Shown: piece by piece, positions 1-8,770 of the stretch | Numbering within the stretch: position 1 is the stretch's first letter | Layout: each line of letters opens with the position of its first letter | Assembly: GCA_026984935.1 (NCBI GenBank) | Contig: JALSRD010000041.1 | Coordinates: forward strand, 62,001 to 126,000 | Direction of reading: 5' to 3' | DNA: 64,000 bases | Source: Desulfobacterales bacterium | GTDB lineage: Bacteria; Desulfobacterota; Desulfobacteria; Desulfobacterales; JALSRD01 | The notes under the pieces: model-generated | Seen by the model: only the letters and a program-made list of their open reading frames with translations | What the model was told of the DNA's origin: nothing | The model's database searches: none | Position numbers and translations under genes: made by a program

Positions 1-57
1 CTTGGCGCAAACTCCATAACGTCTTCATGCCGGCCGTTTCACTTTCAGCCCCGCCCC

Positions 58-276
58 CTATACTTCGGAGGGTGTTCTCCCTCCGAAAGATTGGTGAGGG
101 CGTTCATCATTGTAAAAAACGAAGTATCTCTTCAGACCAGCCACGAGCTCTGCCACGCTCTCGTAGTCCCGGATATAGATGTCTTCGTATTTGACCGTAG
201 GCCATAGATCCACCATGATGTTGTCCATGGCCCGGCCTTTGCCGTCCATGCTGATGGCAATGAAAGTATTCCGAAC
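58..276 (-). pseudogene. IS3-family transposase (orfB/integrase) 3' remnant
   Basis: This is the C-terminal end of an IS3-type DDE integrase. The sequence shows the family motifs ISMDGKGRAMDN, TVKYED, FVFYNDERPHQ and TPSEV before a stop at the low-coordinate end. The catalytic glutamate normally found in the VERLWRTVKYE block is gone: the block reads MVDLWPTVKYE, one residue short. The open frame extends upstream only to about position 276, where it runs into sequence related to the dispersed repeat found elsewhere in this window. No orfA and no IS ends are visible. It is a dead fragment, and it marks this edge as a site of past insertions. Confidence 0.8.
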
Positions 277-376
277 ATACCCATTTAGTAAAAAGCGCTG
301 GCTTTAATTCAAAGGCAACCATAGGATAATATTTCTAATTTAAAAGTTTACAAAATTGTCTGTGCAGGATTCAGGT
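271..376 (+). repeat. Partial, diverged copy of the dispersed MITE-like repeat (copy D)
   Basis: The segment begins with CCGAACATACC, which is found inside the full repeat copies, and ends with CAAAATTGTCTGTGCAGGAT followed by TCAGG, the right end of the element. The middle is diverged and the left half is missing, apparently replaced by the IS3 remnant. The five bases after the end are TATTA, identical to the right flank of copy C at 48760. Confidence 0.65.
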
Positions 377-491
377 ATTAAAAGCACGGTGGAACTGGAT
401 ATTCACCTATTGAGATTCGAATATAGCACCTGACGGCAACTAAATTGAAAAAGCCAGCACCGCATCAAGGATGGCACTTTCCGCTTTTAAA

Positions 492-1049
492 TTACTGCAA
501 GGAATTGTTCAGCGATTTCCATATTAACATACAGGGTTTTTTGAAAAGTTTGGTTTCAATTTCTTGAAATTCACTGGTCGATAAAGCAAGGGTACGAATT
601 TTACGTTTTATATAACGTTCAGTTTTTTTGCATAAGTCTGAAAGTTGGTAGCGATCGATATCTCCAACGAGCAGCAGATCGATAATACCCGAATCTTTGC
701 CTTCAGCGTAATCTCCCAGGAGGTAAGCCTGCTCGAGTTTCCCCAAACGGTTGACAATGCCGTCAATGACCTGGTCAATTCCCATGACCTTGGCGACCAT
801 GGATTTCAATTCCGGAAACAAGGCGTAGTCTGTGTTGGCCCTGTAATAGACCTTGCGGCCGTTTTTTTCCGATTTCAATAAGTTGGTTTTTTCCAATTGA
901 TTCAATTCCAGCCGTACAGCATTGGTGGAAACACCGAACTCCTTAGCCAGCTCCCGCAGATAGGCACGGGTTTGGGGATTGAAAAAAAGACGGACCAGGA
1001 GCTTGATCCTTGTCTTGGAGCCGATGATGCCGGTTAAAATGTTATCCAT
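492..1049 (-). CDS. Winged-helix regulator with a degenerate nucleotidyltransferase-like domain
   Basis: The 185-residue protein has an N-terminal winged helix (about residues 10-70, including YLRELAKEFGVSTNAVRLEL and a basic wing ending GRKVYYRAN). Its C-terminal region (about 100-165) resembles minimal nucleotidyltransferases: the usual G-S is LLGDYAEG and the usual D-x-D is IIDLLLVG. Loss of a catalytic position suggests a sensor role rather than an enzyme. It is divergent from the sugar-modifying fusion gene that starts at 1394, so it may control surface polysaccharide genes. A TATAAT box ends 16 bases before the ATG and an inverted repeat lies just upstream, consistent with self-regulation. 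It looks AT-richer than the core genes. The domain reading is inferred from motifs. Confidence 0.75.
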   Translation of the reverse strand: MDNILTGIIGSKTRIKLLVRLFFNPQTRAYLRELAKEFGVSTNAVRLELNQLEKTNLLKSEKNGRKVYYRANTDYALFPELKSMVAKVMGIDQVIDGIVNRLGKLEQAYLLGDYAEGKDSGIIDLLLVGDIDRYQLSDLCKKTERYIKRKIRTLALSTSEFQEIETKLFKKPCMLIWKSLNNSLQ

Positions 1050-1065
1050 TACAGGTCGGATGGCG

Positions 1066-1093
1066 ATTATAAATGAGTAATAAAACTACTCAT
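1066..1093 (-). promoter_or_regulatory. Promoter and operator palindrome of the winged-helix regulator
   Basis: On the minus strand a perfect TATAAT (plus positions 1066-1071) lies 16 bases from the ATG at 1049, giving a leader of only about 10 nt with no clear Shine-Dalgarno. Directly upstream is a perfect inverted repeat, ATGAGTA-N7-TACTCAT (1073-1093), filling the interval between -10 and the expected -35. A protein bound there would block RNA polymerase, so autoregulation by the adjacent winged-helix protein is the simplest reading. That reading is inference. Confidence 0.6.
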
Positions 1094-1393
1094 AAAACAA
1101 CATGAGATTATTGTCAAGGCCAATGTCGTCCACGCTTCGGTTTGTCGGGCGCTGTTTAGCGGTCAAGACCTGGTTTGTGCGAACGGCACTTCGCGAAGAT
1201 GGGCGAACCGCATCAATCCTTGCTCATTTTAAATGTTTTGTTGTAATCAAAAGTAATTGTCAGCCAGTACCTAATGCTTGGCGGCCAGGCGGCCGAAGAT
1301 AACAGCAGAGCAGCCAGATTGCCGTTAAAACCCTTATCGGTACTTCGGGCTGCAGACTTTAACAGGATGAAGTTCAGGCAGAAAGGAAAATAA
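1094..1393. other. Divergent intergenic region, no gene seen
   Basis: Together with the operator segment this forms the spacer between the minus-strand regulator and the plus-strand sugar enzyme fusion. No convincing reading frame or RNA is visible. GAAAGG lies about 7 bases before the ATG at 1394 and serves as its ribosome binding site. Confidence 0.6.
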
Positions 1394-3046
1394 ATGGCAC
1401 CGTTAGCTGCTGATTCGAATGCCTTTGAGGAACCTGAAAAACCCCTATTGGTTGCTGTGGTCGGGACCGGCTACTGGGGGAAGAACCTGGTGCGCAACTA
1501 TCACAATTTGGGTGTACTAAAAATGGTGTGCGACAAGGATGCCGATACATTGGCAACCTTCAAGAAAACCTACCCGGACGTGGAAGTGTCGCCGGCTTTT
1601 GACGAGGTGCTGCAGCGCAGCGATATCGATGGCGTCATCATTGCGACGCCGGCTGAAACGCACTTTTCCCTGGCACGCGAGGCGCTGGTGGCCGAAAAGC
1701 ATGTCTACGTGGAAAAGCCGCTGGTGCTGCAAAAGCGTGAGGCCATGGAACTGATCGACCTGGCCGAATCGGTGCAGCGCATTCTGATGGTGGGGCATCT
1801 GCTGCAGTACCACCCGGTTTTCGTCAAACTCAAGGCGCTGGCCGCCAAAGGCGAACTGGGGCGCATCAATTACATCTATTCCCATCGGCTGAATCTCGGC
1901 AAGATCCGGCGCGAAGAGAATATCCTATGGTCCTTTGCGCCCCATGACATATCGATGATCCTGTCTCTGGCGGGGGAAAGGCCGGAGAGTGTGGCCGCCA
2001 CGGGAGGCAACTACCTGCACCGCCAAATTGCCGATGTGACGACCACGCACATCGATTTTCCTTCGGGGCTGAAAGCGCATATTTTCGTCTCATGGCTGCA
2101 CCCGTTCAAGGAACAGAAACTCGTGGTCGTCGGAGACCGCAAGATGGCGGTGTTCGATGATACGCGCCCCTGGAATGAGAAACTGGCGCTTTACGCGCAC
2201 CAGATTAACTGGGAAAGCAATGCGCCTGTTCCGCTGAAGGCCGATCCGGAATATGTTGAGGTGCCGCAGAACGAGCCCCTGCGCTTGGAATGTCAACATT
2301 TTTTACATTCCATGCGCATCGGCAAAAATCCTGTTACCGATGGACGGGAGGGCCTGAGGGTGCTGGGCGTGTTAAAAGCCGCCCAGCAGTCGCTGGACGA
2401 AAATGCGCAGAAAATTCCGTTCGACACCCGCACCGAGTCGGGCAGAAAAGCGGAAACGGCCGCCGGCCGCAATTTTTTTGTCCATCCTTCATCCGTCGTC
2501 GATGACGGTGCCAAGATCGGCGATGGCAGCAAAATCTGGCATTTTACACATATTTTGTCCGAGTCGAACATCGGCAGAAACTGCAGCATCGGCCAAAATG
2601 TGGTGATCGGCCCCCGGGTAGCCGTCGGCGACAACTGCAAGGTGCAGAACAACGTGAGTATCTATGAGGGCGTCACCCTCGAAGAGGGCGTGTTCTGCGG
2701 GCCTTCCATGGTTTTTACCAATGTTTACAACCCGCGCGCCGAGATTCGCAAGATGGACCAGCTGCGGATGACACGCGTGAAACGCGGTGCGACGATCGGC
2801 GCCAATGCGACCATCGTGTGCGGCGTCACCATCGGGCGTTATGCTTTTGTCGGCGCCGGCGCCGTAGTGACGCGCAATATCCCCGATCATGCGTTGGTGG
2901 TGGGCAATCCCGCCCGGCAGATCGGTTGGGCCTGCCAATGCGGTGAACGGCTAAATAAAGACCTGAACTGTAATGTGTGCGGACGGGTCTATGAGAGGAA
3001 TGATGGGCCGCCGGAAACGATTCGGTTGATAGAAAACCGCAGTTAG
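1394..3046 (+). CDS. Gfo/Idh/MocA sugar dehydrogenase fused to a left-handed beta-helix N-acetyltransferase
   Basis: A 550-residue two-enzyme fusion. Residues about 18-345 form an NAD-dependent Gfo/Idh/MocA oxidoreductase with the Rossmann motif VGTGYWG (23-29) and the EKPL catalytic-loop signature. Residues about 360-510 are hexapeptide repeats ([36 protein letters not shown]) like the WbpD/WlbB UDP-sugar N-acetyltransferases. The C-terminus adds a CQC...CNVC pair that looks like a small zinc ribbon. In O-antigen pathways that make UDP-2,3-diacetamido sugars these two activities are usually separate genes (WbpB and WbpD types); the aminotransferase of that pathway is not here. A cytoplasmic role in nucleotide-sugar synthesis for surface glycans is inferred. 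Confidence 0.85.
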   Translation: MAPLAADSNAFEEPEKPLLVAVVGTGYWGKNLVRNYHNLGVLKMVCDKDADTLATFKKTYPDVEVSPAFDEVLQRSDIDGVIIATPAETHFSLAREALVAEKHVYVEKPLVLQKREAMELIDLAESVQRILMVGHLLQYHPVFVKLKALAAKGELGRINYIYSHRLNLGKIRREENILWSFAPHDISMILSLAGERPESVAATGGNYLHRQIADVTTTHIDFPSGLKAHIFVSWLHPFKEQKLVVVGDRKMAVFDDTRPWNEKLALYAHQINWESNAPVPLKADPEYVEVPQNEPLRLECQHFLHSMRIGKNPVTDGREGLRVLGVLKAAQQSLDENAQKIPFDTRTESGRKAETAAGRNFFVHPSSVVDDGAKIGDGSKIWHFTHILSESNIGRNCSIGQNVVIGPRVAVGDNCKVQNNVSIYEGVTLEEGVFCGPSMVFTNVYNPRAEIRKMDQLRMTRVKRGATIGANATIVCGVTIGRYAFVGAGAVVTRNIPDHALVVGNPARQIGWACQCGERLNKDLNCNVCGRVYERNDGPPETIRLIENRS

Positions 3047-3050
3047 ATAT

Positions 3051-3788
3051 TTATGATTTCAGTTCCAATCGATAGATTAAGGTAGGAATAAAAGACGCGA
3101 GTCGATCAAGGAAGCTGTCTGAGAGTTTTGCGGCAATATTAGCCGCCACGCCTTTATCGCCCTCGATGGACAGCGTTTCACGCAAGGCGCGGGCGCCGAG
3201 GTTACGGTATTTGAATCCAGCATCTTTTAGAAGGTTTTCAAGAACACGGAGGCTTAACGGTTCACAATCATAGTGTACACCGCGGTGCATCATTCGTAAA
3301 AATGGGCCGCGCAAATACCGTGGAATCCAACTCAGGAAAGCAAGGCGGTAATGTGGTTCAACCAGCGCCCAGCGGTTGGGGACGGCAAGGTAGGCAATGG
3401 CATGCGGGTTCATAACGCGATGCATTTCGCTAAGGTGATGCCTCTGGGCAGAAAGGTTTCCAACATGTTCAATAACATGGTTGGTAATGACTACGTCAAA
3501 ACGATCATTGGAAAAGGGGAGCGTGGTATCCGCGACCTGCCGAAAATCAAAACCCTTCCGAAGCTGGCGCTGATCGACCACATCCACGGCGGTGACCTGG
3601 TATGCGATGGTCGGATGGCTTGCGAAGTAGTGGGCGATGCCACCTGAACCGGTACCGATTTCCAACATCCGAATCGGCTGAGGTCTTGCAGAGAGGTTCA
3701 GTAATCGTTCGATTTTGAGAGCTTTTAGACGACGAGAACGCAGGTCGAGAACTGCATGGGGCCACCGATCCGGGGGTTGGGAAGCCAT
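3051..3788 (-). CDS. Class I SAM-dependent methyltransferase
   Basis: The 245-residue protein carries the SAM-binding motif I (MLEIGTGSGGIAHYF, about residues 41-55), an acidic motif II (TAVDVV) and the post-motif FDVVITNHVIEHV typical of Methyltransf_11/UbiE-like enzymes. The substrate cannot be read. It ends four bases from the convergent sugar-enzyme fusion. A C-terminal segment with several aromatic and basic residues may touch membrane or a lipid-linked substrate. Given the neighbour, a role in modifying a surface glycan is possible but unproven. Confidence 0.75.
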   Translation of the reverse strand: MASQPPDRWPHAVLDLRSRRLKALKIERLLNLSARPQPIRMLEIGTGSGGIAHYFASHPTIAYQVTAVDVVDQRQLRKGFDFRQVADTTLPFSNDRFDVVITNHVIEHVGNLSAQRHHLSEMHRVMNPHAIAYLAVPNRWALVEPHYRLAFLSWIPRYLRGPFLRMMHRGVHYDCEPLSLRVLENLLKDAGFKYRNLGARALRETLSIEGDKGVAANIAAKLSDSFLDRLASFIPTLIYRLELKS

Positions 3789-3878
3789 TACGATATTCTC
3801 TCCATGTTGTCACAGATCTGCCTGAGGTTTTCGCCAATTGCTGTCTATGGCGATGCTTCTGACAGTAGATGCCGATTT

Positions 3879-3915
3879 AAAAGCCCCGTACCGCCTGATA
3901 GGGGAGGGGTTTTTT
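3879..3915 (-). terminator. Candidate bidirectional Rho-independent terminator
   Basis: AAAA(G)CCCC at 3879-3887 can pair with GGGG(T)4 at 3906-3913, with one bulged G and an 18-nt loop, next to a run of six Ts on the plus strand and CTTTT on the minus strand. It lies about 85 bases past the stop of the minus-strand GIY-YIG gene. Confidence 0.4.
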
Positions 3916-3997
3916 GTTATGAGCAGAGCAGAAGCGATTTTGTGGGCATTTTCGCTCTTTTTTGAAACAGGTTTTTGAAAAATTGTGCTGGAAAAGT

Positions 3998-4516
3998 TTA
4001 CAACCCCATCATTGATTTGAAGACCGCGGCGTTGTCCGAGGTTTTCCCCTTGCCGCCCCGTAAAACACCTGCGATACCCCATTTTGGCAGGTTCTTGGTG
4101 TTTTTCGCGTTCTTAACCTCAGGGTTCTTAACAACAGCCGACTGAATCAAAAAAACTTCGGTCTGATCGATGACACTTTTGGGGATTTTTTTCGGGCTTC
4201 CGGGCAGACAAACAAAGAACATCACGGGCTTTCCTTTTTTGCCGGACCAGAGGACATCGTTATATTTCTTCAGTTTATGAGACTGGAAGGTCTCCTGTTG
4301 GAAGCCTTTGGTGGTTTGACCCACATACCAGGGCGTGTGGCCTTTCCCGGCTTTTAAAGCAAAAACATAGCAGCCGTGTTTTTTTCTGAAAGGTCTCGTA
4401 AATTCACTATCCCAGAATGAGGAAATTTCGTCGTCTGAGACGTGTTTTTTCAAGCCGGTTCCAGAAAATGGGATTTCAAAGGGTCCGAAAACTTTGAGAA
4501 GGGTTTCAGGCGGCAT
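3998..4516 (-). CDS. GIY-YIG-like domain protein of unknown role
   Basis: The 172-residue protein contains a variant GIY-YIG signature: GCYVFAL near residue 48 and WYVGQTTKG near 62, followed by a conserved-looking glutamate in QTEVFLIQ around 118. GIY-YIG domains are single-site endonucleases in UvrC, homing enzymes and stand-alone proteins. Here the first block is GCY rather than GIY. The C-terminus is basic and ends in a small tail (FKSMMGL). It starts 48 bases downstream of the decayed gene at 4564-6005, on the same strand, so the two may once have been cotranscribed. Nuclease activity is inferred from the motif only. Confidence 0.65.
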   Translation of the reverse strand: MPPETLLKVFGPFEIPFSGTGLKKHVSDDEISSFWDSEFTRPFRKKHGCYVFALKAGKGHTPWYVGQTTKGFQQETFQSHKLKKYNDVLWSGKKGKPVMFFVCLPGSPKKIPKSVIDQTEVFLIQSAVVKNPEVKNAKNTKNLPKWGIAGVLRGGKGKTSDNAAVFKSMMGL

Positions 4517-4563
4517 AGCTGTGGGCTCTTTCCCGGATTTTGTTGAGGGCCAATTTAAAAGGT

Positions 4564-6005
4564 TTAATCTCTTCCGCTTTTATCGGTCGTATGTAAGTTG
4601 GGCTTAAATTTTTTAGAATTTCGGTTGGACTTTTGTTTGCCGCAGGCGGGACAAGCACTGTTGCAGACAGGGCAGAGCGGATGCAGGTTTTCGCAGAACC
4701 GGAGATTCACGGTGCCCTGGCCGCAACCGGCGCATACCAGCGGGTCGACGGTTTTGGTCAGGGGGTTGTATATCATGGAGACACGTGTTCTTCGGCGGCC
4801 CACGGCAATGCGGTAGAGAATCTTGACCGCCGGTGTGCGAATCAGCTGCGCCGCGCACAGCCGGAGCTTGACGCGGATGCTGTATTTTTTTACCTGAATT
4901 TTGCAAGCGTCGCGTTTGCCGCCTATACAAGGCGCAGGGCATGCAGCTGTAGTATACAGACGCAAATGCCCTGCAACATGGTAGAGGCGGTAAAATCGGC
5001 GCTCCCGCAGGGCAGACAATTTTGAAGTCAAAATGGAAGGTTTCCGAACATACCAATGACGCTAAAAAATATCGCGCTGCATCCATAGACAACCATGAGA
5101 TAACATTACAATCTTATAAGTTTTCAAAATTGTCTGTGCAAGATTCAGGTTTTAACAGGTCCCGGCGTTTCCTCTTCAGTTCCGCGGGAATCAGGCGGAT
5201 TTTTTCCTGGCGCTCGGAAATCAGCTGATCGGACAAACCAGTGCGCCGCAAGCTCTGTTGCATTTCCTGCCGCGCATCAAACGATCAAACCCCTGGCTTT
5301 TGAGGTAGTGAAACTTCAAATGATAGCTGACCACCGGCACCGACGCCCCGGCGGTGGCCAGCATGGGCTCGAGTAGCGCTGAACCCTAACTTACCGCGTG
5401 GGGCCCGCTGGCGTCGGCGTTTGGGTTTACGATCAGGTGATCGGGCACTTCCAGACGCCGGGCGAGTTCGCCTGACATGAGGACTTCAAGGCCCTGGAGG
5501 GTAGGTTCCGTTACGGGGCCATGCTCCCGGAAGAAGTGTTGCGTGAATTGCTCCAGGCTGTGGTTGGAGTCAGAGTTCAAAGTTTTCCCCGAAAAGTTTT
5601 TCATCCAGAGATTTTGTTTTGCCGTACTGGGTTTTCGAACGTTTCAGGCGTGCCGCCAGCTGGTTGAAACCGGTGTCGCGCGCTTTCTGGGAATCGGATT
5701 TTATCCAGATATCGTACACCCTTCCTGAAAAATCTTTTTCATCGCGAACACGTCCCAGGATCATGTCGATTTCGACGCGGGTCAAAGGGGCCCGGAAAGA
5801 AGTTTCATCCGTGGAAATGGTGACCGGGATTTCGGGAAGCCGGCGGGTTTCGGGTTGTCGCTTAGCGGCTGGCTTTGGGCTGCCGGCGGCGGTTGATTTT
5901 GCTGCGGTGGCCGCCTTGCCTTGCGGTTTCGCCGGATCGAGCGGGGTTTTGGCTTGCACTTCGGTTTTTGCTGCTGCCGGCGGCGGCAGGAAAATTTTAT
6001 GGAAT
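4564..6005 (-). pseudogene. Decayed gene of unknown family, interrupted by repeat copy A
   Basis: Reading from high to low coordinates, successive frames give coherent protein pieces. They are an Ala/Pro-rich start followed by TSFRAPLTRVEIDMILG; then LEQFTQHFFREHGPVTEP; then PVVSYHLKFHYLKSQGFDRL; then SLRRTGLSDQLISERQEKIR; then, after the inserted repeat, YSIRVKLRLCAAQLI and a C-terminus with a cysteine cluster (LVCAGCG, LHPLCPVC, CPACGKQ). At least two frame changes and stops (near 5570-5604, 5386 and 5270) separate the pieces. The cysteine cluster suggests zinc binding. I do not recognise the family. The 5' end near 6005 is set by an in-frame stop and may itself be truncated. Confidence 0.6.
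4893..5149 (+). mobile_element. MITE-like dispersed repeat, copy A
   Basis: A 257-bp element with inverted ends: left CCTGAATTTTGCA, right (read inverted) CCTGAATCTTGCA. It is flanked by TTTTA on both sides (4888-4892 and 5150-5154), a likely 5-bp target duplication. It interrupts the decayed gene at 4564-6005. Removing the element and one TTTTA rejoins the frame as D-L-L-K-K-Y-S-I-R. Inside, CAGGGCAT (4935-4942) pairs with ATGCCCTG (4966-4973), and CAGACAATTTTGA near 5014 pairs with TCAAAATTGTCTG near 5124. It has no transposase, so movement would need an enzyme encoded elsewhere. Confidence 0.85.
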
Positions 6006-6458
6006 CAGTTAAACTCCGATCATCTCAGGATCATCGATCACGCGGAATCATCGACTAGGTTTTTGCTTGGAAGGGCAGGCCGGGTGCAGAGCCTCAAGCA
6101 GTGGAGATGATCCCTTTAAATCCGTGCAAAACTACTACAGGAATCTTTAAAGATCAAGAATGGGGTCGGGGCATAATCAGCGACCATAGGATCCAGGAAT
6201 TCGAATAGAAGGCGTTTCCTCGTATTTTTCCGATTGCGGGTTGAGATTTCATTTCGGGGGTAAAGTCACATAAAACCTGCCGCCACTGCTGGACTCTTCA
6301 CCACCGAATCCGCAGCCGGATCCACCAATGGCACCCGTTTGACTGTAACAAAATGCCAGGTGGGGGCGGTTTTGTCTGCCGACGTACAGGGCAAAAACAA
6401 AACCGTGATTTTCGCAATATGTCCTTGACATAAAGAAGAATACTGACATCCTTTCTTT
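6006..6458. other. Intergenic stretch before the ATPase; possible small frame only
   Basis: No gene with family support is visible. A minus-strand frame at about 6249-6428 (59 codons from an ATG at 6428, Gly/Ser-rich towards its end) is weakly protein-like but has no recognisable motif. TTGACA at 6424-6429 is a possible -35 box for the ATPase gene, without a good -10 match. Confidence 0.4.
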
Positions 6459-7749
6459 ATGGAAAAGAAAGAAATTATAAAGTCGCTCATCCGCGAATTT
6501 CATCACCGACCGCTTCCCCGATATACTCTGCGGGAAATTTTAATTCCGCTGACGACAGGCAAAATTGTCATCTTGATTGGCGCCAGAAGAAGCGGGAAGA
6601 CGTTTTTGCTCTACCAGATCATGGACCAGTTGCTCAGGGAAAAGGATAAAAACAGTTTGGTTTTTATTAATTTTGAAGATGAGCGTTTGGATCTTCATGT
6701 CTGGGAAGCTGACCTTATTTTGCAAGCCTACCGTGAGCTGTATCCGGACCGTGATTTGACACGCTGCTGGTTTCTTTTTGATGAGATTCAAAATCTTTTC
6801 GGCTGGGAAAAAATTTGTACGCAGGCTCTATGACACGGTTTCGCATCGAATCTTTCTCACCGGATCCGATGCAAAAATGCTCAGTTCAGAAATTGCGACC
6901 GCTTTGCGTGGCCGGAGTATCAGCTATGAGGTTTTCCCTTTAAGTTTCAGAGAATATCTGGGCTTCAAGAAAATATCCATCGATTTTTACGTGCCGGAAA
7001 TAAGAGGAGCTATTTTTAATGCCCTGGAATCCTATCTTGAATTCGGTGGGTTTCCGGAAATGGTATCCGTTTCTGATGAAGATGTCAGGTATCGAGTTCT
7101 TCAGGAGTATTTCGAGGTCATGCTGTTCCGGGACATTGTTGAGCATTACGGCGTCAAGAATCTCGTGGCGTTAAAATTTTTTATCAAACGCCTTTTTGCA
7201 AGCGCCACCAAACCGGTGTCAATCAATCGTATCTACAATGACTTGAAATCATCCGGGATCAAAATAGGGAAAAACAGCCTTGACACCTTTCTGGAACAAA
7301 CAGAAGCCATATTTCTTGCGCAGACGCTGAGAAAGTATTCTCCCAAGCTGTCGGTTCAGGAATTTGGTGAAAGGAAAATTTTTATCATTGATAATGGGCT
7401 TCTCAATGCTGTGGTTTTCAAGTTTTCGGCCGACAGGGGCAAAGCGATGGAACAAGTCGTGTTCTGGGAGCTTCGACGGAGAGGCAAGTGCCTTTTTTCC
7501 CTGAAAAACGGCTATGAATGTGACTTTATCAGTGTTTCCAAATCTGGCAAAATCACGGATGTTATGCAGGTGTGCAGCGACCTTGGCGATCCTCATACGT
7601 TGTCCCGGGAAGTCAAAGGACTGAAAGCCGCCTGCCGCCAGACTGGATCTTCTAATGGCACCATCATCACTTACGACCGACAAGACCGGATAGAAAGTGA
7701 CGGCGTCGTCATACGTCTTGTGCCGCTGCCGGTTTTCCTCTGCCAATAG
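6459..7749 (+). pseudogene. AAA ATPase with DUF4143-type C-terminus, frameshifted
   Basis: Two overlapping frames together encode one protein of about 429 residues. The first frame (to 6833) has Walker A LIGARRSGKTFLL near residue 40 and Walker B CWFLFDEIQN near 108. The second continues with RIFLTGSDAKMLSSEIATAL, LRGRSISYEVFPLSF and the restriction-nuclease-like tail typical of DUF4143 proteins. The switch lies at the six As in GGGAAAAAATTTG (about 6807-6812); with five As the frame reads W-E-K-F-V-R-R-L-Y-D without a break. This is either a true mutation, a programmed slip or a base-calling error. Such ATPases are common, mobile and of unclear function. It looks AT-richer than its neighbours. 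Confidence 0.8.
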
Positions 7750-8077
7750 CGAGTGCCCATCCACGAATCGATTTTGGGCACTAATGAAGTTTCCAATCCA
7801 AAAAATCGGACTTTTTGTGCAAGGTCGATAAAATCAAGTGATTACGCGGAGACGTACTTTCGTACGTCGCACAAGGAATCCCGCAGATTAACGCAGAGAT
7901 TGCGCAAAAAGGTCATTTATGGATGGAAACTAGCGAAGTAGCCCCACAGCGCAACAGGTTCGTTGTGGTTTGTCCCGGGAATTGGGTTTGCCCAAAAATA
8001 ATTTGGCGTTTTGGAAAGACGGTCCATCCCGCACAGTGGCATTGCGAGCGCCGGTCGGGAAAGAGCAATGCACACCG
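7750..8077. other. Intergenic stretch with a short perfect hairpin
   Basis: Between the ATPase and the minus-strand phosphatase no reading frame is convincing. The only structure seen is GACGTAC-TTTC-GTACGTC (7852-7869), a 7-bp stem with a 4-nt loop and no T-run, so it is not a standard terminator. Confidence 0.5.
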
Positions 8078-8731
8078 TTATTTGAAAAATGCCAGGATCT
8101 GGCGCGGGCGGGCGATGAGCGTGTCGGCGCCGGCCTTTTGCAGTTCCTCTTTGGACCGGAATCCCCACAGCGCGCCGGCGGCCAGCATGCCGGCGGCGCG
8201 CGCCGTCTTTATGTCCACGCCGCTGTCGCCCAGAAAAATGAAATCGGAAGGAGACAGCTTCAGGTGGCGGGCGATTTCCAGGGCGCCGGCGGGATCGGGT
8301 TTGCGCAAGACGTTTTCACGGTGTCCCAAAAGCGGTTCGAAATGCCAGTGAGGCAGCAGCTTGGCCACCGCCTCGAGCGCCATGGCGTGCGGTTTGTTGG
8401 AGAGAATCGCCATCTTGACGTTTTCGGCGGACAGCGCGTCGAGCATTGCGGGAATACCGTCGTAAGGCCGCGTGCGGACATCCCAGCTGCGGGCGTAGAT
8501 TTCAAGAAAGGCTTTGAGGCAGCGCTCGCGGATTGCAGGATCTTGCCGTTCCTGCGGCAGTGCGCGTTGAATCAGCACAGGAGAGCCGTCGCCCACGAAC
8601 CGGCGGTAGGCTTCCGTTGCATGCGTAGGGAAGCCGAAACGCTGCAGCGCGGCGTTGGCCGCCGTTGCCAGATCGTCCAGGGTGTTGAGCAGCGTGCCAT
8701 CTAGGTCGAAGATCATCGCGCGATAAGCCAT
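8078..8731 (-). CDS. gph: HAD-family phosphatase, phosphoglycolate phosphatase-like
   Basis: The 217-residue protein starts with the HAD nucleophile motif MIFDLDGTLLNTLDDLA (about residues 6-22), has a helical cap (ANAALQRFGFPTHATEAYRRF), motif II MAILSNKP, the lysine in RKPDPAGALEIA and motif IV FLGDSGVDIKTARAAGM. This order and length match Gph, which removes 2-phosphoglycolate formed during DNA 3'-end repair. Substrate assignment within this HAD subgroup is uncertain, so pyrophosphatase or another phosphatase remains possible. It is a single gene on the minus strand, with repeat copy B beginning about 40 bases upstream of its start. Confidence 0.75.
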   Translation of the reverse strand: MAYRAMIFDLDGTLLNTLDDLATAANAALQRFGFPTHATEAYRRFVGDGSPVLIQRALPQERQDPAIRERCLKAFLEIYARSWDVRTRPYDGIPAMLDALSAENVKMAILSNKPHAMALEAVAKLLPHWHFEPLLGHRENVLRKPDPAGALEIARHLKLSPSDFIFLGDSGVDIKTARAAGMLAAGALWGFRSKEELQKAGADTLIARPRQILAFFK

Positions 8732-8770
8732 CTGGTTGCACTCTCCGTAGAATCAGAAAGGGTTTTAAGA

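Noticed and set aside
7852-7869. Terminator at GACGTAC-TTTC-GTACGTC
   Set aside because: The stem is short and has no T-tract on either strand.
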